Part shown: positions 22,607 through 33,557 of the stretch, piece by piece
How the letters are laid out: every line of letters starts with the position of its first letter
How positions within the stretch are numbered: position 1 is the stretch's first letter
Source of the DNA: Nemertoderma westbladi
Lineage: Eukaryota; Xenacoelomorpha; Nemertodermatida; Nemertodermatidae
Length of the DNA stretch: 64,000 bases
Reading direction: 5' to 3'
NCBI GenBank assembly: GCA_032718475.1
Contig: JAUCBJ010006329.1
Location: 62,001 to 126,000, forward strand
The notes under the pieces: model-generated
What the model saw: the letters and a program-made list of their open reading frames with translations, nothing else
What the model was told of the DNA's origin: nothing
Databases searched by the model: none
Position numbers and translations under genes: made by a program

Positions 22607-22667
22607 GTAAGTAGGTAAGGTACCGGTAGGTCAATTACTCGGCTCGTAACTGCTTTAACATTTACAG
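22607..22667 (+). other. Possible 5' UTR intron (61 bp)
   Basis: AATAG|GTAAGT is a near-perfect donor and CATTTACAG an acceptor. TGCTTTAAC could serve as branch point. An identical candidate lies at 19888-19948 in unit A. It lies before the ATG and does not change the protein. It is predicted from consensus only. Confidence 0.45.
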
Positions 22668-22708
22668 AATGTTTTGTATTAACTAATAGCGTTAATAAAT
22701 TATGCAGT

Positions 22709-23251
22709 ATGAATCCCAGAATGACAGGCGCTGCGAGACAGAAAAAGTACAGGGAATCAAACAAAGCTTACCAGCAGAGAGAAAGGGTACGTAATGAAAA
22801 ACGACGGAAAGAAATATCAAGTACAATGGTGGAACGAAACAGGGTCACTTCGCGTATACGGATGCAGGCATTTAGAAAGAGAAGAGGTACGGAGCTGCAA
22901 AAATTAGAAATGCAAAGATTAGAAACTCCTGTCAATGGAAGCTACAAAAATAGCAGAACACTTGGAAAAGCAGTTTCTCGAACTCGTGATTCCCTTCCTT
23001 CATCACCCAGAAAGCGGACAGCTGTCGTTAGTAAACTTGCCATGTTGTTTGGTATAAATAATACAGCTAAATTACAAGACAGTTCCATTACTACCAGGAG
23101 TAGTAAGATAAATGAAGACAAGATAGAAAACTTTTATAGACGTGACGATGTAAGTCGTCAAGCCCCTGGAATGAAAGATGTTAAAACTATTTGGAAAAAT
23201 GGCATCAAAGAGAAATATCAAAAAAGATATTTAGAGCACAAACTGCAAGAG
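22709..23251 (+). CDS. Transposase exon 1: basic N-terminal region
   Basis: This encodes residues 1-181 of the predicted 773-aa protein. The first ~60 residues are rich in Arg and Lys (TGAARQKKYRES, RNEKRRKE, RKRRGTE), consistent with DNA binding or nuclear import. Residues 99-110 (SPRKRTAVVSKL) and 143-158 (YRRDDVSRQAPGMKDV) match motifs I recall from the N-terminal half of a multicopy invertebrate transposase-like family. This indicates that exon 1 and exon 2 belong to one protein. The ATG at 22709 is the first in frame after TATGCAGT. The exon ends GAG|GTAGGT in phase 0; without splicing translation would stop after 189 residues at 23278. Confidence 0.82.
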
Positions 23252-23706
23252 GTAGGTATTATTAGATTTCTATTTTAACTATATTTAGCAAGAATATATA
23301 GTGTTAAATTTCTGAATTATTGTAGGTCCTAACTTAACCCTCTGGCATTTTTTCTTTTTACTACTGAACGTAATTTTCGCGGGGGGGGGGGGGGGGGGGG
23401 CATTTTATAAATTTTTCGTTTTAAATTCATTATCTTGGCTGAAAAAATTATAAAATTATTGGAAAATTTATGTGTTATACCTAATTAATTAATATATGGC
23501 GAATCGAATTGTCGCAATTTTGAAACCTTGCAGTGAATTGGGATGTCATTTTTTGTCAATTGAAAATGTTCAGCACTTTTAAGAAAATTGAAATTTTTCA
23601 TATTTCACTATATTTTTTTTTCTTAGTTTAATTCACTCATTTTTAAAAATATTAGTGAGAAAAAGCGGTTTTTTCAAATAAAGGACTATTATTCAATAAA
23701 AAAAAA

Positions 23707-23919
23707 GTAATGCGGAAAACACCGGTTTTTTTCACTCATTTTCAATTTAGCGAAATTCAACTATTCTACCCGAGTGGTTGAGTTTTACACGAGTTGGCAA
23801 GTTTTTAGAAAGTTTCTAGAAGTTTCTAGAATGCCAACGAGTGGAAAACTCAACACACGAGGGCAGAATATCTGAATTTCGCTGAAGAAAATGAGTGGAA
23901 AAGGGGTGTTTTCCGTTAC
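23707..23919. repeat. Foldback sequence in intron, unit B
   Basis: Same 213 bp imperfect inverted repeat as at 21179-21391, with arms beginning GTAATGCGG and ending CCGTTAC. Confidence 0.7.
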
Positions 23920-24020
23920 GTTTTTATATCGAATATATTGTTTTATTTGAAAAAAATACCATAAAAATTATCACTCTTTATGTTTACGTATAATATAAGT
24001 ATATTTTAACAAATTTTAAA

Positions 24021-24217
24021 ATTAGTGAAAAAAATTAAAAAATTAGTGAAAAAAAGTCTTTTTCACTAATTTTCAGAAAAATTGGTGAAAAAAAGTTTTT
24101 TTTTCACTAATTTTCTGAAAAATTGGTGAAAAAGTCTTTTTTTCACTAATTTTCAAAAAAATTAGTGAAAAAAAGTCTTTTTTTTCACAAATTTTCTGGA
24201 AATTAGTGAAAAAAAGT
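24021..24217. repeat. Tandem palindromes ATTAGTGAAAAAAAG, unit B
   Basis: Sister of 21493-21689: successive A-run/T-run hairpins capped by ATTAGTGA and TCACTAAT. In the transcript they would form a run of stem-loops shortly before the splice acceptor. Confidence 0.8.
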
Positions 24218-24287
24218 TAGTTTAATTCACTCATTTTTAAAAATATTAGTGAGAAAAAGCGGTTTTTTCAAATAAAATTATTTACTT

Positions 24288-24434
24288 ATTACATGGGAAA
24301 AAAAGTATAACTTTTTTCACTATTCTCGAGGTATTTTATTTACCGAGCGCCAGCGAGGTTAATAAAGGGAAAGGAAAGGGAAAGGTTAATAAAGAATATT
24401 GAAAAAAATTGTTCTACTTTTTTTCCCATGTAAT
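24288..24434. repeat. MITE-like hairpin with ATTACATGGG ends, unit B
   Basis: 147 bp with inverted ends ATTACATGGGAAAAAAAGTA. It ends about 70 bp before the exon 2 acceptor. A related sequence in the opposite orientation lies in the 3' flank (about 26980-27120). Confidence 0.75.
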
Positions 24435-24504
24435 ACGTAATTTTATTCTTAAATATCGGTAGATACTCAGATTATCTCATACTATATCCTGCCATTTTCC
24501 TTAG

Positions 24505-26283
24505 GTTTATGATATGTATCGCGAAGAATTTCCAGGTGAAGAGGTTGGATTTAGTAAGTTTGCTAGTTTACGACCTGAAGAAGTATTGCTATCGGCTAAC
24601 ATACCTTTAGATGTTTGCTTATGTCAAATTCATGAAAACTTTTTAAGTTTGGTGGCAGTATTGATACCAGACTGCCCCTATAATCGTGAATGGGTTACTA
24701 GGAATGTAATTTGTTCAACTCCTACTGAAAAGTGTTTCGAAAGCACTTGTGAAAAATGTTGTGGAAGAAAGAAACTGGAAGAAAAATTGAAGGGAGATCC
24801 GGATGAAACTGTATCCTATCTTGTTTGGGAACGAGTTGGTAATCGTGTTAGTAAATTTGAAAAGTCCGGAACGTATTGTGATTTGAAAGATAAATTGTAT
24901 GATTTACTTCCACAGTTTCTAAAACATTATTTCATTAAACATTGCCAACAAGCAGCATACATTGAGGATAAGGCAGTTTCAAGTTCAACTCATGTTGTGG
25001 TTCATGTTGATTTCAGTGAGAACTATACGTGTACTTATCAAAGGGAGATTCAAAGTGCACATTGGTGTCAGAACCAGGTAACCTTGTATACAGGATGTGT
25101 ATACAAAAGTAATGTTCCTTTACCATACTGTGTTGTCAGTGACTCAACAACACATGATAAGGAGACTGCAGTTACATACTTGTGTTGCATATTGGATTCT
25201 GAGATTGATGACAAAGTAACCAGCCTAAGTATTTGGTCGGATGGACCTTCCAGTCAGTTCAAAAATAGGTACATTGTGTATATGATACCAAAAATCGTAA
25301 CGAGGTACAGGCTTAAGAAGCTCACTTGGAATTACTTTGCCACCTCCCATGGCAAGGGCGCGGTCGACGGGCTTGGAGGTGCCCTAAAGAGAACTGTTCG
25401 ATGTGTAGTAAAACAAGGGAAAGTTATTGTGAAGGATGCGGACTCTTTCATAAAAGCAACCAAGTATAATCAAACCTCTAAAGTCAAGACCATTATATTT
25501 AATGGTGATCCTTCAGAGGATTTCAAAGATATTTTCACGGGGCTTCAGTCAGCACCAGAAGTTTCCGGGATATCGACCTATCATTCAATCACCTGTAAGT
25601 CGTCTATTTCTCAGCTAGACTTTAGGGAGTACAGAGATTACAAAGAGCACAAGCACATTAACAAACACAAGCACCCCACCACGCAAGCACATAAGCACAC
25701 TAACAGTAGTTTAGAAGTTATCCCTGTGGGTCATATTCAAACATCTCAGGTGGGTAATCTATCAACACCTGTTAATGATCCTCTATTGTCTTCCACAATG
25801 GAGGATATCCATCAATCATCTCCGGTTAATGATCCACTATTGTCTTCCACAATGGAGGATAGTCATCAATCATCTCCGGTTAATGATCCTCTATTCTTCT
25901 TCCCAGTAGAGATTCCAGAAGAAGAGATCATAGGACCCGTGTCGCCACATTCATCTAACAACAACAGTTTAGATAATTCTGAACCCGGTATTAAACCGCC
26001 TGATGTTGGTGTCTGGGTCGCAGTTGCCTTTGAAGAACAATTTTATATCGGCAAGGTAGAGAAAATAGTGAACAACCAGGTTGAGGTTAATTTCATGCGT
26101 TCATTAGGTCTAAATCGGTACTGGTGGCCTCCAAAATCCGATCGGATGCGATTTGATTTCTGCGAAAATACTTTCCTAGCGACTTTGATGTCACCACCGG
26201 AGCCAGCTACTGCTCACCATCGAGTATATGTCATACCTGCAACTGAATACCGTCGTATTGTTGACTTATATCTCCAAATTTGA
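24505..26283 (+). CDS. Transposase exon 2: catalytic core and C-terminal domain
   Basis: The exon opens GTT TAT GAT before the ATG at 24514, giving 592 residues to the TGA at 26281. Counting from that ATG: a segment with VGFSKFASLRPEEV (11-24); cysteines at 35, 37, 54, 67, 74, 79, 82 and 83, possibly zinc-binding; then a DDE/D-type core with HVDFSENY (D166), WSDGPSSQFKNR (D243) and SHGKGAVDGLGG (D285). A His/Lys-rich stretch (373-396) follows, then an 18-residue repeat starting VNDPLLSSTMED at 420, 438 and, partial, 456. The last part, GVWVAVAFEEQFYIGKVEKI (499-518), looks like a small Tudor- or SH3-like beta barrel. The role is cut-and-paste transposition in the nucleus (inferred from the element ends). 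No frameshift is seen. The superfamily name (Sola-like) is tentative and the catalytic assignment is from motif spacing. Confidence 0.88.
   Translation, partial: VYDMYREEFPGEEVGFSKFASLRPEEVLLSANIPLDVCLCQIHENFLSLVAVLIPDCPYNREWVTRNVICSTPTEKCFESTCEKCCGRKKLEEKLKGDPDETVSYLVWERVGNRVSKFEKSGTYCDLKDKLYDLLPQFLKHYFIKHCQQAAYIEDKAVSSSTHVVVHVDFSENYTCTYQREIQSAHWCQNQVTLYTGCVYKSNVPLPYCVVSDSTTHDKETAVTYLCCILDSEIDDKVTSLSIWSDGPSSQFKNRYIVYMIPKIVTRYRLKKLTWNYFATSHGKGAVDGLGGALKRTVRCVVKQGKVIVKDADSFIKATKYNQTSKVKTIIFNGDPSEDFKDIFTGLQSAPEVSGISTYHSITCKSSISQLDFREYRDYKEHKHINKHKHPTTQAHKHTNSSLEVIPVGHIQTSQVGNLSTPVNDPLLSSTMEDIHQSSPVNDPLLSSTMEDSHQSSPVNDPLFFFPVEIPEEEIIGPVSPHSSNNNSLDNSEPGIKPPDVGVWVAVAFEEQFYIGKVEKIVNNQVEVNFMRSLGLNRYWWPPKSDRMRFDFCENTFLATLMSPPEPATAHHRVYVIPATEYRRIVDLYLQI
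25771..25900 (+). repeat. 54-bp in-frame minisatellite in exon 2
   Basis: GTTAATGATCC begins at 25771, 25825 and 25879. Two full and one partial 54 bp units encode an 18-residue repeat in a low-complexity linker between the catalytic core and the C-terminal domain. Confidence 0.9.
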
Positions 26284-27862
26284 ATTTTTAATTCCAAAAC
26301 ACTGTTGTTAGTTAAAGTGGCGAATTATAAACTCTATTGTAAATTACATAAATTTATATATAATATAAATTTTTGGTAAATACATAAACAGCAAATGGAA
26401 TTGAAACCCAATTTTTTGTTAGAACATTTTTTTCTCATATTTTTAAGGATTGTATTTAAATCGCATGGCAGCGTTATATAGTTATTTATATAAACGTATT
26501 TGAAATAAAAACATTTTATTCTTTTTGATTCGAATATCCCCCAAAATCGGGAGAAAAGGCATTGAATTTACTTTTTTCCCGGCGAAAAATGTAAAATATT
26601 GAAAATAAGAAAATGTGAAAATATTTTTGGTGGAATTTCTTAAATTTTATTACATGAATCGAAAGAGCATCGAAGTACTGTAGAAAAGGTTTGCACGCAA
26701 TATGAGCAAAATCCATGCACATACTCAAAAGTTATTGAAACTTTAGTGTCGGCTAGAAGTACTCAAAAACGGAACTCAATATCCAATATTGGTTTGTACT
26801 GTAGTTGAGCTGCTCTCAACTTAAATGAATAAATATTCCAGAATATTTAATTATTAACATTGAGTAAGTCAGCATCATGAGTTGAAAGGTAGAATGATTG
26901 GATATTACTGTAGTTACTGTAACACTACTTTGTTTTATATATTTTACTAAGGAATGAAGCAACAAAAAAGTACCAATTTAAGAATAAAATTACGTACAAT
27001 TTTTTTTAAATATTTCCCTCTAACATTTATAAACCTCGCTTGTGCTCGGTAAATGAAATACCTCGAGAAGAATGAAAAAAAGTTCTACTTTTTTTAAACG
27101 TGCCCCATGTAATAATAATTATTTTTCAAATTTTTGAAAATTTAATATTGTAATTGGTTAAATTATTCTAGAAAGCTGTTTTAATGATAACCACGATATA
27201 TTATAGGCTCGATTTATAATTTAAAACACGCCTTTATAGGTGGTCACTGTAAAAAAAATAAATTAAATTTGAAAAAATTTCAAATTTTTTTTATTGATTT
27301 TAGATACCTTTTACTGTATAACGCTCCCATGCGATATAAATACAACCCTTTGTTAAAAAAATTTTATCGCAGATTCCGAATTTGACACTCAATTTGCTTC
27401 AAACGCAACCGAAAATGGACGTACAGGCGGTTTCCCATCCAATACATCAATGACACTTTTTAGTTACGATCGTGACATAACTTGCCGTTACGCACGTGAC
27501 ACACATTTTCTATGATTACTCAACACAAAAGTTATTTAATACAACATTTTTTGTATGATTACAATTCTAAACTATCTGATTACGGTATGTAAAAAAATTA
27601 TGCAGCACAGATTTTTTAAATTACAATATCGTAAATTTATTGCCGGTGATTTTCAGGTTACACCCGTGACTCGACTTCATTAGCTTATTACTTGCTACAA
27701 CAATTACTTGGGAAGTCGGCAATATCTAAATCTGAATAAACAAGATGTCTGCATGATTGACGCAAAAAAAATTCGAAAAAAAAGTAATTTTAGTGCCCGA
27801 AATTATTTCTTACAATTTTCAAAACGTGTCTCAGCGTTACGACCGTGACGGTGGAATTGCCC
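26284..27862 (+). other. 3' UTR and right flank of the transposon
   Basis: AT-rich. AATAAA at 26504-26509 is the best polyadenylation signal, about 220 bp after the stop. About 26980-27120 is a diverged, inverted relative of the intron hairpin (ACCTCGAGAAG, CCCCATGTAAT). About 27250-27295 is an A/T palindrome (AAATTTGAAAAAATTTCAAATTT). Right subterminal motifs follow. A 70-aa minus-strand frame at 26516-26728 has no features of a gene. Confidence 0.7.
27463..27849. promoter_or_regulatory. Right subterminal repeats
   Basis: GTTACGATCGTGAC at 27463-27476, GTTACGCACGTGAC at 27487-27500, GTTACACCCGTGAC at 27657-27670 and GTTACGACCGTGAC at 27836-27849. The last lies two bases from the 11 bp terminal repeat (27852-27862). 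These are the same motif as at the left end, consistent with transposase binding. Confidence 0.75.
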
Positions 27863-28988
27863 ATTACAGCTTCTATAAAGGAAAGTGTTACCTGTTCTTA
27901 TGACTTTCATTTAAGATTCTCTATCTCGTGGAGTGGGTTAGAAGTTATAAATATGAAAATCGATGTGGTTTTTGAAAAAAATCAGAGGATATTTTGATTA
28001 ATTATTGCAGAAAAACACCAAGGATTTTGACATGGCTTTAATACTTCATTATGTTCATGAAATAGCTGAGATATTTGAGGTGAATTATTGTATCACATAT
28101 TAACTTCGGCTCCAGCCGCTTTGGCAATACGATGAAACTATAATAAATATTCCAGAACACAACAATATTAACAGGGAGATAGGCTACTTATCTCTCCACT
28201 CTGAGAGCCTCAAAAAGGGGGTGTTCCGACGCAATCAAAGTTCATCCATCTCCTGGGGAAAGACGAAGCAAATAACAGCTTCTATAAAGGAAAGTGTTAC
28301 CTGTTCTTATGACTTTTGTTTAAGATTCTCTATCTCGTGGAGTGGATTAGAAGTTATAAATATGAAAATCGATGTGGTTTTTGAAAAAAATCAGAGGATA
28401 TTTTGATAAATTATTGCTGAAAAACCCCAAGGATTTTGACATGGCTTTAATACTTCATTATGTTCATGAAAAAACTGAGATATTTGAGGTGAATTATTGC
28501 ATTACATAATAACTTTAACTCCAGCCACTTTAGCAATACGATGAAACTATAATAAATATTCTAGAACACAACAATATTAACATGGAGATAGGCTATTTAT
28601 CTCTCCACTCAGACAGCCACAGATAGGGAGGGGTGTTTTGACACAATCAAAATTCAAACATCTCCAGGGGAAGACGAAGCAATTAATAGCTGATAACTTC
28701 TATAAATGTAAGTGTTACCCTTTTTTTGACCTTCGTTTAAGATTCTTTATCTTGTAGACTGGGTTAGAAGTCATGAATATGAAAATCGATGTCGTTTTTT
28801 GTAAAAAATCAGAGGAGATTTTGATAAATTATGGCAGAAAAACACCAAGGATTTTGACATGGCTTTAATACTTCATTATGTTCATGAAAAAACTGAGATA
28901 TTTGAGGTGAGTTATTGTATTACATATTAACTTCGGCTCCAGCCGCTTTGGCAATACGATGCAACTATAATAAATATTCTAGAACACA

Positions 28989-31850
28989 ACAATATTAACA
29001 GGGAGATAGGCTACTTATCTCTTCACTCTGAGAGCCTCAAAAAGGGGGTGTTCCGACGCAATCAAAATTCATCCATCTCCAGGGGAAAGACGAAGCAAAG
29101 AATAGCTGATTACTTCTATAAATGTAAGTGATACCTGTTCTTTAGACTTTCGTTTAAGATTGTCGATCTCTTGGAGTGGGTTAGAAGTCATGAATATGAT
29201 AATCGATGTCGTTTTTGTAAAAAATCAGAGGATATTTTGATTAATTATTGCAGAAAAACACCAAGGATTTTGACATGGCTTTAATACTTCATTATGTTCA
29301 TGAAATAGCTGAGATATTTGAGGTGAATTATTGCATTACATATTAACTTTGGCTCCAGCCGCTTTGGCAATACGATGAAACTATAATAAATATTCTAGAA
29401 CACAACAATATTAACAGGGAGATAGGCTACTCATCTCTTCACTCTGACAGCCTCAAAAAGGGGGTGTTCCGACGCAATCAAAATTAATCCATCTCCAGGG
29501 GAAAGACGAAGCAAAGAACAGCTGATTACTTCTATAAATGTAAGTGTTACCTGTTCTTTTGACTTTCATTTAAGATTCGCTATCTCATTGAGTGGGTTAG
29601 AAGTTATAAATATGAAAATCGATGTCGTTTTTTGTAAAAAATCTGAGGATCTTTTGATAAATTATTGCTGAAAAACCCCAAGGATTTTGACATGGCTTTA
29701 ATACTTCATTATGTTCATGAAAACACTGAGATATTTGAGGTTAATTATTGCATTACATAATAACTTTAACTCCAGCCACTTTAGCAATACGATGAAACTA
29801 TAATAAATATTCTAGAACACAACAATATTAACATGGAGATAGGCTACTTATCTCTCCACTCAGACAGCCACAGATAGGGAGGCGTGTTTTGACACAATCA
29901 AAATTCAACCATCTCCAGGGGAAGACGAAGCAAATAACAGCTGATAACTTCTATAAATGTAAGTGTTACCTGTTTTTTGACTTTCGTTTAAGATTCTTTA
30001 TCTTGTGGACTGGGATAGAAGTCATGAATATGAAAATCGATGTCGTTTTTTGTAAAAAATCGGAGGAGATTTTGATAAATTATTGCAGAAAAACACCAAG
30101 GATTTTGACATGGCTTTAATACTTCATTATGTTCATGAAAAAACTGAGATATTTGAGGTGAGTTATTGTATTACATATTAACTTCGGCTCCAGCCGCTTT
30201 GGTAATACGATTAAACTATAATAAATATTCTAGAACGCAACAATATTAACAGGGAGATAGGCTACTTATCTCTCCACTCTGAGAGCCTCAAAAAGGGGGT
30301 GTTCCGACGCAATCAAAGTTCATCCATCTCCTGGGGAAAGACGAAGCAAATAACAGCTTCTATAAAGGAAAGTGTTACCTGTTCTTATGACTTTCATTTA
30401 AGATTCTCTATCTCGTGGAGTGGGTTAGAAGTTATAAATATGAAAATCGATATGGTTTTTGAAAAAAATCAGAGGATATTTTGATTAATTATTGCAGAAA
30501 AACACCAAGGATTTTGACATGGCTTTAATACTTCATTATGTTCATGAAATAGCTGAGATATTTGAGGTGAATTATTGTATCACATATTAACTTCGGCTCC
30601 AGCCGCTTTGGCAATACGATGAAACTATAATAAATATTCCAGAACACAACAATATTAACAGGGAGATAGGCTACTTATCTCTCCACTCTGAGAGCCTCAA
30701 AAAGGGGGTGTTCCGACGCAATCAAAGTTCATCCATCTCCTGGGGAAAGACGAAGCAAATAACAGCTTCTATAAAGGAAAGTGTTACCTGTTCTTATGAC
30801 TTTTGTTTAAGATTCTCTATCTCGTGGAGTGGATTAGAAGTTATAAATATGAAAATCGATGTGGTTTTTGAAAAAAATCAGAGGATATTTTGATAAATTA
30901 TTGCTGAAAAACCCCAAGGATTTTGACATGGCTTTAATACTTCATTATGTTCATGAAAAAACTGAGATATTTGAGGTGAATTATTGCATTACATAATAAC
31001 TTTAACTCCAGCCACTTTAGCAATACGATGAAACTATAATAAATATTCTAGAACACAACAATATTAACATGGAGATAGGCTATTTATCTCTCCACTCAGA
31101 CAGCCACAGATAGGGAAGGGTGTTTTGACACAATCAAAATTCAAACATCTCCAGGGGAAGACGAAGCAATTAATAGCTGATAACTTCTATAAATGTAAGT
31201 GTTACCCTTTTTTTGACCTTCGTTTAAGATTCTTTATCTTGTAGACTGGGTTAGAAGTCATGAATATGAAAATCGATGTCGTTTTTTGTAAAAAATCAGA
31301 GGAGATTTTGATAAATTATGGCAGAAAAACACCAAGGATTTTGACATGGCTTTAATACTTCATTATGTTCATGAAAAAACTGAGATATTTGAGGTGAGTT
31401 ATTGTATTACATATTAACTTCGGCTCCAGCCGCTTTGGCAATACGATGCAACTATAATAAATATTCTAGAACACAACAATATTAACAGGGAGATAGGCTA
31501 CTTATCTCTTCACTCTGAGAGCCTCAAAAACGGGGTGTTCCGACGCAATCAAATTTCATCCATCTCCAGGGGAAAGACGAAGCAAAGAACAGCTGATTAC
31601 TTCTATAAATGTAAGTGTTACCTGTTCTTTTGACTTTCATTTAAGATTCGTCTATCTCATGGAGTGGGTTAGAAGTTATAAATATGAAAATCGATGTGGT
31701 TTTTGAAAAAAATCAGAGGATATTTTGATTAATTATTGCTGAAAAACACCAAGGATTTTGACATGGCTTTAATACTTCATTATGTTCATGAAATAGCTGA
31801 GATATTTGAGGTGAATTATTGCATTACATATTAACTTTGGCTCCAGCCGC
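28989..31850 (+). repeat. Satellite segmental duplication, copy 1 (4569-bp offset)
   Basis: The monomer spacing pattern 416, 417, 418, 409, 409, 418 and the accompanying sequence variants recur at 33558-36830. Boundaries are approximate. Confidence 0.8.
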
Positions 31851-33557
31851 TTTGGCAATACGATGAAACTATAATAAATATTCTAGAACACAACAATATT
31901 AACAGGGAGATAGGCTACTTATCTCTTCATTCTGAGAGCCTCAAAAAGGGGGTGTTCCGACGCAATCAAAATTCATCCATCTCCAGGGGAAAGACGAAGC
32001 AAAGAATAGCTGATTACTTCTATAAATGTAAGTGTTACCTGTTCTTTAGACTTTCGTTTAAGATTGTCGATCTCTTGGAGTGGGTTAGAAGTCATGAATA
32101 TGATAATCGATGTCGTTTTTAGTAAAAAATCAGAGGATATTTTGATAAATTATTGCTGAAAAACACCAAGGATTTTGACATGGCTTTAATACTTCATTAT
32201 ATTCATGAAATAGCTGAGATATTTGAGGTGAATTATTGCATTACATATTAACTTTGGCTCCAGCCGCTTTGGCAATACGATGAAACTATAATAAATATTC
32301 TAGAACACAACAATATTAACAGGGAGATAGGCTACTCATCTCTTCACTCTGACAGCCTCAAAAAGGGGGTGTTCCGACGCAATCAAAATTAATCCATCTC
32401 CAGGGGAAAGACGAAGCAAAGAACAGCTGATTACTTCTATAAATGTAAGTGTTACCTGTTCTTTTGACTTTCATTTAAGATTCGCTATCTCATTGAGTGG
32501 GTTAGAAGTTATAAATATGAAAATCGATGTCGTTTTTTGTAAAAAATCAGAGGATATTTTGATAAATTATTGCTGAAAAACACCAAGGATTTTGACATGG
32601 CTTTAATACTTCATTATGTTCATGAAATAGCTGAGATATTTGAGGTGAATTATTGTATTACATATTAACTTTGGCTCCAGCCGCTTTGGCAATACGATGA
32701 AACTATAATAAATATTCTAGAACACAACAATATTAACAGGGAGATAGGCTACTTATCTCTCCACTCTGAGAGCCTCAAAAAGGGGGTGTTCCGACGCAAT
32801 CAAAATTCATCCATCTCCAGGGGAAAGACGAAGCAAATAACAGCTGATTACTTCTATAAATGTAAGTGTTACCTGTTCTTTTGACTTTCGTTTAAGATTC
32901 TCTATCTCGTGGAGTGGATTAGAAGTTATAAATATGAAAATCGATGTGGTTTTTGAAAAAAATCAGAGGATATTTTGATAAATTATTGCTGAAAAACACC
33001 AAGGATTTTGACATGGCTTTAATACTTCATTATGTTCATGAAATAGCTGAGATATTTGAGGTGAATTATTGCATTACATATTAACTTCAGCTCCAGCCGC
33101 TTTGGCAATACGATGAAACTATAATAAATATTCTAGAACACAACAATATTAACAGGGAGATAGGCTACTTATCTCTTCACTCTGAGAGCCTCAAAAAGGG
33201 GGTGTTCCGACGCAATCAAAATTCATCCATCTCCAGGGGAAAGACGAAGCAAATAACAGCTGATTACTTCTATAAATGTAAGTGTTACCTGTTCTTTTGA
33301 CTTTCATTTAAGATTCTCTATCTCGTGGAGTGGGTTAGAAGTTATAAATATGAAAATCGATGTGGTTTTTGAAAAAAATCAGAGGATATTTTGATAAATT
33401 ATTGCTGAAAAACCCCAAGGATTTTGACATGGCTTTAATACTCATTATGTTCATGAAATAGCTGAGATATTTGAGGTGAATTATTGTATTACATATTAAC
33501 TTTGGCTCCAGCCGCTTTGGCAATACGATGAAACTATAATAAATATTCTAGAACACA

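Larger units (their letters stand above)
23252..24504 (+). other. Transposase intron (1253 bp)
   Basis: The donor is GAG|GTAGGT and the acceptor is TTTTCCTTAG|GTTTAT, both phase 0. The intron is filled with repeats: a 20-G run (23381-23400), a 213 bp foldback (23707-23919), tandem ATTAGTGAAAA hairpins (24021-24217) and a MITE-like hairpin (24288-24434). No coding segment is seen. Confidence 0.8.
22347..24873 (+). repeat. Tandem duplication within the transposon, unit B
   Basis: Downstream unit of the internal duplication. It lacks the MITE present in unit A. It contains the promoter region, exon 1, the intron and the first part of exon 2 of the intact gene, and continues without a break into the rest of exon 2 at 24874. 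Confidence 0.9.
19195..27862 (+). mobile_element. 8.7-kb DNA transposon with spliced transposase
   Basis: The element is bounded by an 11 bp inverted repeat, GGGCAATTCCA at the left and TGGAATTGCCC at the right. The flanks are ATAA (19191-19194) and ATTA (27863-27866). The uninterrupted paralogous site at 30341-30360 reads GCAAATAACAGCTTC, so four bases were duplicated, now with one mismatch. A 4 bp duplication and this kind of D-rich transposase suggest the Sola group, but I cannot confirm the superfamily. Order inside: left flank, a broken 5' copy of the transposase gene, the intact two-exon gene, and a 3' flank with subterminal repeats. Codon use and structure differ completely from the satellite around it. 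Confidence 0.88.

Noticed and set aside
26516-26728. 70-aa minus-strand frame in the 3' flank
   Set aside because: AT-rich, with no motif; it overlaps the polyadenylation region.
19195-27862. Retrotransposon or virus-derived insertion
   Set aside because: No long terminal repeats and no reverse transcriptase or integrase motifs. The ends are short inverted repeats, and the only gene is a DDE/D-type transposase.
28221-28406. 61-aa plus-strand frames in the 409-bp monomers
   Set aside because: Each is a reading of the satellite created by a short deletion, present in every copy of that subfamily, with no coding signature.
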